Shown in pieces: positions 50,116 to 55,764 of a stretch of 55,764 bases of DNA. The stretch is taken from positions 1-55,764 of the forward strand of contig ATWC01000018.1 of NCBI GenBank assembly GCA_000421045.1, written 5' to 3'. This stretch comes from Lachnospiraceae bacterium NK4A179 (GTDB lineage Bacteria; Bacillota; Clostridia; Lachnospirales; Lachnospiraceae). Positions within the stretch are counted from its first letter, which is position 1. Every line of letters begins with the position of its first letter. The notes under the pieces are model-generated. The model saw only the letters and a list, made by a program, of their open reading frames with translations, had not been told where the DNA came from and did not search any database. The translations under genes were made by a program, and so were the position numbers.

Positions 50116-50781
50116 TCAGTTAAACCGGTATCCGATTCCGATAAGTGTTTCAATATGGTGATACGACTCGTCGTCAATTTTAGATCTGAGATGAGATATA
50201 TGAACCATGATCGTGTTATTGTCATATATATATTCATCCTGCCAGACCTCTTGATAAATCTGTTTTTTTGTCAAAACCTTTCCTGTGTTTTCCACAAAAA
50301 ATTTTAATATATGATATTCTTTAGCATTCAGATTCAGAACTTCTCCATCGTTTTTTATAATTCCATTCCCAAAATCCATCCAAAGATTTCCGGATATCAG
50401 AACACTCTCTGAATTATCCGCTCTTTTCATATGCCTTTTCTGAACTTCTATACGGGCAAGAAGTTCACTTCTTCCCCAGGGTTTCACAAGATAATCATCC
50501 GCACCGAGACGAAGTCCGCTTACTTTATCGAGTTCCTCTCCTTTAGCCGTCAAGAATATAACAGGCATATCAGACGTTTCGCGGATCTGTGCAAGCAGAG
50601 AAAAGCCATCCATAACAGGCATCATCACATCCAAAACAGCCATATCGGGCGCCTCGCTTTTAAACAATTGAAGCGCCTCCATGCCATTCTCTGCCTCGAT
50701 CACGGTATATCCTGCTCCGGAAAGCTGCTCACGAAGCAACTCTCTTAAATCCTGTTCATCTTCAGCAATAAGAATTTTCAT
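50116..50781 (-). CDS. OmpR/PhoB-type response regulator
   Basis: A protein of 221 residues. Receiver: KILIAEDEQDLRELL acidic pair, Asp-51 in MAVLDVMMPVMDG, Thr in VIFLTAKG, Lys in YLVKPWGRSELLARIE. The winged-helix output domain contains LNAKEYHILKFFVEN, LTKKQIYQEVWQDEYIYDN and TIMVHISHLRSKI ending GIGYRF. It overlaps the rhomboid gene by 4 bases (ATGA). Likely targets are its own operon and the CPBP gene with direct repeats. Confidence 0.96.
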   Translation of the reverse strand: MKILIAEDEQDLRELLREQLSGAGYTVIEAENGMEALQLFKSEAPDMAVLDVMMPVMDGFSLLAQIRETSDMPVIFLTAKGEELDKVSGLRLGADDYLVKPWGRSELLARIEVQKRHMKRADNSESVLISGNLWMDFGNGIIKNDGEVLNLNAKEYHILKFFVENTGKVLTKKQIYQEVWQDEYIYDNNTIMVHISHLRSKIDDESYHHIETLIGIGYRFN

Positions 50782-51374
50782 CTACTACCTCTTCTTACAA
50801 TAAGCCCTATAAACAACCCCGTGCAAAAGCCTGCCAGGTGAACCACAAACGTCCCTAAGCTTAAGAAATTGGATAATATCATGTAGCACAAGAGATAACG
50901 ACTTCCTCTCAAGCTCTTGTATTCACTGAATATCGTCCTGTCTTTGATCAGCCACATGACCATGATACCCAGAAAACAAAATATGGCCGGTGATGCGCCG
51001 TACATGTAGTCGTTTGGACATATCAATAAAAACACAATGCAGGGAACGATCAGACCCACATGATATATAAAGAAAATTAATTTCTTGCTCAGTTCTTTCT
51101 CGATGAACAGGCCCACATACCACAATGCACAGATGTTGATCGCCAAATGCCATATGGTCGGATGCAGATAACCGTAAGTAATTAGTCTGTAACATTGCGG
51201 TATGTTAATAAGATCACTCCGCGAGGCTGCCAGGAAATCAACTAATCTCCCGCCTCCGGTCAGACTGATCATGAGCAGATTGAAACCACGTGACAAAACT
51301 AAGTTAGCAATGAAAACTGCTGCCACGATTACACTTATAGTTGTTGCAAATTTATTGTTGCGAATTTTATCCAT
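50778..51374 (-). CDS. Rhomboid family intramembrane serine protease
   Basis: A protein of 198 residues with six helices. YLHPTIWHLAINICALWYVG is the L1/TM2 HxxxN region, MYGASPAIFCFLG carries the catalytic Ser (about 127), and FVVHLAGFCTGLFIGL the catalytic His (about 179). It should cut membrane-anchored proteins in the bilayer. The ATG at 51374 is used; its ribosome site is weak. It is the first gene of the rhomboid - regulator - kinase operon, coupled by overlap, which suggests that the protease takes part in or is governed by this signal pathway. Confidence 0.9.
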   Translation of the reverse strand: MDKIRNNKFATTISVIVAAVFIANLVLSRGFNLLMISLTGGGRLVDFLAASRSDLINIPQCYRLITYGYLHPTIWHLAINICALWYVGLFIEKELSKKLIFFIYHVGLIVPCIVFLLICPNDYMYGASPAIFCFLGIMVMWLIKDRTIFSEYKSLRGSRYLLCYMILSNFLSLGTFVVHLAGFCTGLFIGLIVRRGSR

Positions 51375-51391
51375 ATTCAATACAGTATGAA

Positions 51392-51408
51392 CCTTGGGGA
51401 CGGGGTTA
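51392..51408 (+). repeat. REP-like motif copy 2
   Basis: CCTTGGGGACGGGGTTA, identical to copy 3. Its last three bases (TTA) are the stop codon of the - strand gene ending at 51406, and it lies 17 bases upstream of the rhomboid start. Confidence 0.75.
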
Positions 51409-51921
51409 AACAGTTTCCCGTGTATACACTTTCAGTTTCCACCCCCCGTTTTCCTGAATATAAACATTTTGCTCATCTACTGTGATAAAGTACCTAACTG
51501 AGTTATTGTTTTTGATATAATCAGCCAACGTTAAACAATTATTTTCAGACAATCTCTTATCCATCTCCATATCCGTAAGAACTAGCAATTCTTTCATCTC
51601 ATTTAGATTCAACTCAGGTTCGTCATCAAGAGTATGCGGGCAGTAATCTCTCAATCTTTTTCCGCATGATATCGCTTGTACCTCATGCACCCTTCCACAT
51701 TCCGTACAATACCAGTATTCTACAGGTTCGCTTCTATTCCGGAATGAATTATCACATTTATTCTTCTCATCCCAACCGGTATAGAAATCCCATAGCTTTA
51801 TCTGCGGATTATATGTTATAGCCGCCTCAGCTTCCGTCATATAAAATACATTCAGTATATGCTTCGATGGCCCCTGTGAATTACTCATTTCGCCACCGCA
51901 AACGCAACCTAATCTAGCCAT
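51406..51921 (-). CDS. Protein with two Cys pairs, possible zinc site, unknown function
   Basis: About 171 residues. The ATG at 51921 has AAGGAGG 5 bases upstream. The N-terminus MARLGCVCGGEMSNSQGPSK and the later YWYCTECGRVHEVQ give C-x-C and C-x-x-C pairs that could bind zinc; a further Cys lies in ISCGKRLRDYCPHT. The middle has NPQIKLWDFYTGWDEKNKCD. The family is not recognised; this kind of protein appears in accessory regions of Lachnospiraceae. The stop codon lies in a REP-like motif, so the original C-terminus may have been changed. Confidence 0.6.
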   Translation of the reverse strand: MARLGCVCGGEMSNSQGPSKHILNVFYMTEAEAAITYNPQIKLWDFYTGWDEKNKCDNSFRNRSEPVEYWYCTECGRVHEVQAISCGKRLRDYCPHTLDDEPELNLNEMKELLVLTDMEMDKRLSENNCLTLADYIKNNNSVRYFITVDEQNVYIQENGGWKLKVYTRETV

Positions 51922-52089
51922 AAACACCTCCTTATAGTGTCATCCTAGTTTTGTCATCAAACCACACTTCAACCGGACCTTTAACATTTCCCTTAGCGTT
52001 AAAAACGCGAAAAAGATGTTAACGGGTTGCCTGTATCGCATGGCACTTACGTTGACACCTTCTCTGAAGTTTGCTATTATGTCGCTTTT

Positions 52090-52593
52090 TTATTTTGCCC
52101 CTTTTAACATATTTAAACGATTCTCTAACTCATTTTTCGGAAGTCTTCTCTCCGAGTGCTTAAGGAATCCTCTCAAACACTTCTCATATTCTTTGCGTTT
52201 AATACGCCCTTCCTCATACAATCTGTCCAAAAGACCAATGGTTCCCATGACAGAAACACCTTCCTGTATTGCAGCTTTTCTCAAGGCATTATCGCCCGTC
52301 AGAAGCAGGATATTTCTTTTCTTTGCAATAGCCAATGCAACTCTGTCATATATAGACAATCTTTTATACTTTTTAGCAAGTTCAAAAGTACAATAGAATT
52401 CCTCTGTATCAATCTTAACTCCTACTAACCCCAACTTCGTAAGATCAGATACCAAGTCCGCAGGAGAAAGAACCTCATTCTCCAAAGCTTCATAAAACAT
52501 AATATATGTGCACGGAAGACGGAACGGAATATCTATACTCGAAATCGTGCTGAAATCTATCCATATGTTAGTATCGCTGCTAATGTATTCCAA
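52090..52593 (-). CDS. PIN domain protein, probable toxin/RNase of a TA-like pair
   Basis: About 167 residues from a TTG start at 52593, 2 bases after the upstream gene's stop, with GGTGG about 10 bases ahead. An upstream in-frame codon at 52617 would overlap that gene. PIN features: SSDTNIWIDFSTI with the first Asp, YEALENEVLS with a Glu, YDRVALAIAKKRNILLLTGD with the C-terminal acidic pair. These acids bind Mg2+ for RNA cleavage. The extra C-terminal helices (DRLYEEGRIKRKEYEKCLRG) are typical of PIN proteins near DUF3368. It pairs with the XRE-ImmA gene. Confidence 0.8.
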   Translation of the reverse strand: MEYISSDTNIWIDFSTISSIDIPFRLPCTYIMFYEALENEVLSPADLVSDLTKLGLVGVKIDTEEFYCTFELAKKYKRLSIYDRVALAIAKKRNILLLTGDNALRKAAIQEGVSVMGTIGLLDRLYEEGRIKRKEYEKCLRGFLKHSERRLPKNELENRLNMLKGAK

Positions 52594-52595
52594 GG

Positions 52596-53636
52596 TTATT
52601 TCACCACCAATTCGCAATATTTTTCTAGCTCGGAATAATTAGTATTCAGCAATTCTGCACCGCGTTGTATACTGATGCCCTCCTCATTTATGGCACGCAA
52701 AACAAGCTGCCTAAACAAAAGAGGTTCCTCCGCTCCTCTCACTCTATTTGGCTCTTTATCTCTCAAATTCATCTTATTGGCCTTTATATAAAAACCTTTT
52801 TCAAGAGATGGGGATATAATACCAACCTGAGCAGAACGCTTTACCAATAAGTATATTGAAATGCCATATTCTTCGCATACAAGCTCCATATCTTTGGTAA
52901 ACCTTGTTCGTCTGGGGCCAAGTTCCCTAAGTAGATCATCCTTAGTTATCAAAAATGCTCCGGCAATACCTGTACAAGATTTCTCGCATTCTTTATTCGG
53001 TGTTTTACCCCAGTCAAACATAATATGAGACAATTCATGAACGATTGTTGTTCTCTTTCGCTCAGGAGTAATGTTCTTATTTATAACAATAAAAGGATGA
53101 CCATTAACAATCCCGTTCATTCCGGAAAAATGATCATTATCAATATCAATTTCAAATACAATAATCCCTTTATTTTCCAAAATGCTGATCAATTCATCTA
53201 CAGGGCCATCCTTCGGAAAATCTAAATACTTACGAAGTGCCTGAGAATCCACTTCATAATCACCCGTATACTTTATTCCATGGCATTTAGGCGGATTAGG
53301 CAATGGATTACCTCCCAAACACTCTACAGCGTCAAAGAATCTGGCAAAGTATTCTTCAACCGATTCCTGGATAAATTCCTGCTCGCTCTTTGACAAATCC
53401 GAGTGCTTCCTGAATTCATTGTGCTGAAACACAAGATCAGAATTACGGGTTGCCATGAAATCAGTAATCTTGATACCAAGAATCTCTGCAAGTTTAGTGA
53501 TCATCTCAATATCAGGTGTCCGCTTTCCACTCTCATAGTTTGAAATGGCCATAGCACTAACACCTAAGGAATCAGCCAGTTCTTTCTTGCTCATATTCTT
53601 CTTTAGACGATAGTACTTAAGATTTTTCTCAAACAT
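52596..53636 (-). CDS. XRE regulator fused to ImmA/IrrE metallopeptidase
   Basis: A protein of 346 residues. An N-terminal HTH (YYRLKKNMSKKELADSLGVS, AMAISNYESGKRTPDIEM) is followed by a Zn-peptidase domain (COG2856/M78) with TIVHELSHIMFDWGK, the HExxH motif. Such fusions act as antitoxin/repressors that are removed or activated by proteolysis, as ImmA cleaves phage repressors. It precedes the PIN gene by 2 bases, so it is the probable antitoxin and regulator of the pair. Inverted GTTTAGTTTAT repeats lie in front of its start. Confidence 0.92.
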   Translation of the reverse strand: MFEKNLKYYRLKKNMSKKELADSLGVSAMAISNYESGKRTPDIEMITKLAEILGIKITDFMATRNSDLVFQHNEFRKHSDLSKSEQEFIQESVEEYFARFFDAVECLGGNPLPNPPKCHGIKYTGDYEVDSQALRKYLDFPKDGPVDELISILENKGIIVFEIDIDNDHFSGMNGIVNGHPFIVINKNITPERKRTTIVHELSHIMFDWGKTPNKECEKSCTGIAGAFLITKDDLLRELGPRRTRFTKDMELVCEEYGISIYLLVKRSAQVGIISPSLEKGFYIKANKMNLRDKEPNRVRGAEEPLLFRQLVLRAINEEGISIQRGAELLNTNYSELEKYCELVVK

Positions 53637-53654
53637 ATTTCCACCTCTTCCTGT

Positions 53655-53728
53655 GTTTAGTTTATCAAATATTTATCTAAAAGTAAACACACTTGTTTGT
53701 TTTTTATATTTTTTTTCATAAACTAAAC
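53655..53728 (-). promoter_or_regulatory. Inverted repeat and AT-rich promoter of XRE-ImmA/PIN
   Basis: GTTTAGTTTAT (53655-53665) and its exact complement ATAAACTAAAC (53718-53728) flank a 52-base AT-rich stretch that also holds AGTAAAC and TTGTTTG half-sites. It lies 19 bases before the XRE-ImmA start, as expected for autorepression. Confidence 0.55.
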
Positions 53729-53765
53729 GCCACATGACTCATTATTGTTTTTTCGTTATCCCTTA

Positions 53766-53786
53766 TGAGCCTTGGGGACGGGGTTA
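53766..53786 (+). repeat. REP-like motif copy 3
   Basis: TGAGCC followed by CTTGGGGACGGGGTTA. As in copy 1, TGAGCC is attached, and as in copy 2 the final TTA is the stop codon of the neighbouring - strand gene. Confidence 0.75.
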
Positions 53787-55085
53787 GGGGTTCACAAGGC
53801 TGAAGCTATCGTGGAATCTTGCCAGTATGACTTTGGCGCCGGCATCAGGCTCGGGATCCGGCTGCATTTTCTTAATGAAATGGAATCTGTAAGCGGAAAC
53901 CCCTTTTAAGAAATAACCCTTATCGTCCTTACCTGTGATCTCGCCGGAATAGAACTCTATATCATTCTTTCGGATAGTATTTATGACTGAGATAAGATTA
54001 TATATCGCATACACGGGGAAGAAGACAGCCGGCAGTAAGATCACTGCACCTCTAACGGTATGCAGGAACCTTGCTGCAATGAAAATACAGCCTCCTGCGA
54101 ACACGGCCGCGATAAGCGATTCCGGGATCAGAATAAGAGCAGTGCGGATATGGTAGGCGATAAATCTCTTCCTGATATCTTCTTCTACGGACACGACCAT
54201 CAGAGACTGTTCCTTCACAGCTTTCGCCACGCTGCTGTTTACACCATCCCCCTCTGTCACCTGCCTCGCTGATTCATCCGGCGCAAAGATACTTTTTTTC
54301 ATATCCAAAAGTTCTACATTTGGATTATATTTCAGACAGTGTTCATATATTCTTACTATGGCAGTTGCCGGATCCTGCTTGCTTTCGCATATCGCGATCT
54401 TCTTTCCTTTATTGGTCTTTACAATGATCCTGTAAGTATAATAATCGCGGTATCTCGTGCTGCCTCTGGGGCCGATACGCTCGCTGTGTTGTGCCTGTTT
54501 TACCTGCAAGGAAGCTATATCTTCATAAGAGATGGCAACCACTCCGGCAGTCACGCCGATCAGCATATCCGGAGCAAGAATGATCTTTTCATGCTTTATT
54601 AATTCCGCGCCTTCAGAACATGCCTGTTCGTCCACCTGCGCTCTGGTAAATCTCTTATCTCCGCATTTTGGGAAATAGCTCATAATAACATCAAGGTCAT
54701 GCCCCCAGTAAGTAAAAAGCACAGAAACGATCAGCCCTGTAATGCCAAACACCCAGAGCAGGACATAATATTCTGCGCCTCTTGCTTTGCAGACGATCCC
54801 GATCACGGTAAGCAGCAGAGACATAGCAAACAGAACCAGATCAAAAATCATTGTTGATCCTTCCTCGTTAACATAGCGTAACAGCACCTTATTTTTGTAC
54901 CAGTTACGTTTCGGAGGGATCACCTCTCCGTTAAAGTATGCCTCGATCACTTTACTCAGTTTCTTCTCGGAGCCAAGAAAAAAAAGACCGTGCTCGATGC
55001 AGATATTACTGAGCTCGGCCCTGTCCCATTTGTATCTTTTAAATTCTTCGTAAGTTTTTATATTGTCAAAGTCAGGTTTTCTCAC
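53784..55085 (-). CDS. SAP-like domain membrane protein
   Basis: A protein of 433 residues with a GTG start that overlaps the nuclease gene by 14 bases; the ribosome site is weak. Residues of about 14-52 (RYKWDRAELSNICIEHGLFF, GSEKKLSKVIEAYFNG) match a SAP-like helix-turn-helix found in Firmicute proteins. Two helices at about 78-120 follow, then a soluble PH-like beta segment (LIKHEKIILAPDMLIGVTAG; YTYRIIVKTNKGKKIAI), then two helices at about 308-365 and a short tail. A DNA-binding SAP head on a membrane protein is unusual; it may instead be a protein-binding module. The stop codon lies in REP-like copy 3, so the end may be altered. Confidence 0.6.
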   Translation of the reverse strand: MRKPDFDNIKTYEEFKRYKWDRAELSNICIEHGLFFLGSEKKLSKVIEAYFNGEVIPPKRNWYKNKVLLRYVNEEGSTMIFDLVLFAMSLLLTVIGIVCKARGAEYYVLLWVFGITGLIVSVLFTYWGHDLDVIMSYFPKCGDKRFTRAQVDEQACSEGAELIKHEKIILAPDMLIGVTAGVVAISYEDIASLQVKQAQHSERIGPRGSTRYRDYYTYRIIVKTNKGKKIAICESKQDPATAIVRIYEHCLKYNPNVELLDMKKSIFAPDESARQVTEGDGVNSSVAKAVKEQSLMVVSVEEDIRKRFIAYHIRTALILIPESLIAAVFAGGCIFIAARFLHTVRGAVILLPAVFFPVYAIYNLISVINTIRKNDIEFYSGEITGKDDKGYFLKGVSAYRFHFIKKMQPDPEPDAGAKVILARFHDSFSLVNP

Positions 55086-55764
55086 TATTTTTCACTTCAT
55101 ATGGTATTTCCAAGGCAGCAACCTGAGCTTCAAGTTCTTTGATTCTTGTGTCCTTCTCTTCGAGGCGTGCACCCATCTCCGCAATGATCTTTTCATCTTC
55201 AATACGCTGTTCTTCCCGGCCTTTATCTATACCATCAAGCAGTATGCCTTCACGTTCATCCTGTTCGTTATATTCGACTAAGCTTGCTTTCATGACTGCC
55301 TCCCTATGTTCGCTCAAAAATTGACTCATGATATTATCATTAATACATTCTTCGATAACATGCCTGATCGCGTCTGATTTCTCGGGGTTAGTTTTCTTTC
55401 CTGCAAGTGCACTTCTCATCCTGAAAATGAATTCAGAATACTGACTTAAAGGCTTACAGCTTTCCATCAATTCTATATTACGACCGGAATTGATATTGTA
55501 AGCTGTTACTGTAAGTTCCATCGATGGTTCATCAACCTTAACAGCCATCTGTTCGGAGAGCTTCATCGTGATCTTATCCGGTATATCCTTGCTTCCGTTA
55601 TAAAATACCACAAACATTGGCGTCGGTATCTCTATCACGCGTCCTCTGTACAGATCTTTACCGGTTATATATTCCTTTAACAGCTGGCTGACGTAAAACA
55701 GCATCCTTAGCGGCATGTTAGGGTTATACGTGGACTGATGCTCATACAGACTTAGGTTAGAGTG
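55072..55764 (-). CDS. Rpn/PD-(D/E)XK nuclease family protein (5' end beyond window)
   Basis: The - strand frame is open to base 55764 and starts HSNLSLYEHQSTYNPNMPLR, the segment that follows the nuclease core in Rpn/transposase_31-type proteins (recombination-promoting nucleases). It continues VFYNGSKDIPDKITMKLSEQ and ends in a coiled coil (IIAEMGARLEEKDTRIKELE). The N-terminal catalytic D-(D/E)xK residues lie outside the window. These nucleases are often multicopy in Lachnospiraceae genomes and act in DNA cleavage or defence. The start at an internal ATG near 55716 would be artificial. Confidence 0.8.
   Translation of the reverse strand, partial: HSNLSLYEHQSTYNPNMPLRMLFYVSQLLKEYITGKDLYRGRVIEIPTPMFVVFYNGSKDIPDKITMKLSEQMAVKVDEPSMELTVTAYNINSGRNIELMESCKPLSQYSEFIFRMRSALAGKKTNPEKSDAIRHVIEECINDNIMSQFLSEHREAVMKASLVEYNEQDEREGILLDGIDKGREEQRIEDEKIIAEMGARLEEKDTRIKELEAQVAALEIPYEVKNSEKT

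Noticed and set aside
1-55764. CRISPR arrays, rRNA, tRNA genes and intact insertion sequences
   Set aside because: No regularly spaced direct repeats, no rRNA-like stretches, no cloverleaf with conserved GGTTCGA arm, and no transposase gene were recognised on reading both strands.

Overview
The window looks like a chromosomal segment of an anaerobic Firmicute of the Lachnospiraceae (Butyrivibrio/Pseudobutyrivibrio-like). This is inferred from moderate-to-low GC, AGGAGG-type ribosome binding sites, lipoproteins with acidic or Thr/Pro-rich stalks, YesM/YesN-type two-component genes, and PadR-DUF2812 and J-like/Hsp70 gene sets typical of that family. No rRNA, tRNA, CRISPR array, phage block or intact insertion sequence was recognised.

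Layout. 1-1100: a GNAT acetyltransferase cut by the window edge, a DUF4375-like gene and a truncated ATPase remnant. 1.3-10.3 kb: a chemotaxis receptor, a Thr/Pro-stalked lipoprotein, a GT-C-like membrane glycosyltransferase, a tandemly duplicated small membrane protein whose promoter was copied with it, an anchored unknown protein, a TIM-barrel sugar isomerase/epimerase and an AlkZ-related protein. 10.3-16.5 kb: an HscC-like Hsp70 gene behind a ~1200-residue TPR protein whose N-terminal J-like segment has NPE instead of HPD. 16.6-20.4 kb: a frameshifted small gene, a four-gene PadR/DUF2812/CPBP-protease operon with ATATATCG operators, and yccF. 20.5-22.5 kb: an ECF vitamin S-component divergent from a MocR regulator that lacks the PLP lysine. 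22.5-26.6 kb: metE and a homocysteine methyltransferase/MTHFR fusion (methionine synthesis). 26.7-31.2 kb: a TetR / rifampin-phosphotransferase-like / MATE operon with a perfect inverted repeat in front. 31.4-32.6 kb: a membrane protein plus small XRE regulator. 32.7-40.1 kb: YesM/YesN sensor-regulator followed by a complete sugar ABC importer. 40.1-47.7 kb: small enzymes (alpha/beta hydrolases, dihydrofolate reductase, HAD phosphatase), VanZ, a VWA protein, a macro-domain fusion and a lipoprotein. 47.7-51.4 kb: a rhomboid protease - response regulator - histidine kinase operon followed by a second CPBP protease gene whose upstream region has OmpR-type direct repeats. 51.4-55.8 kb: accessory genes, including an XRE-ImmA/PIN toxin-antitoxin-like pair, a SAP-like membrane protein and an Rpn/PD-(D/E)XK nuclease cut by the window end. 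Three copies of a REP-like motif (CCTTGGGGACGGGGTTA type) lie between 47.7 and 53.8 kb.

The less familiar systems are the Hsp70/NPE-J/TPR pair, the TetR/RPH-like/MATE operon, the lysine-less MocR with its transporter, and the membrane-protease/two-component cluster. Family names come from recalled motifs; no database search was run.
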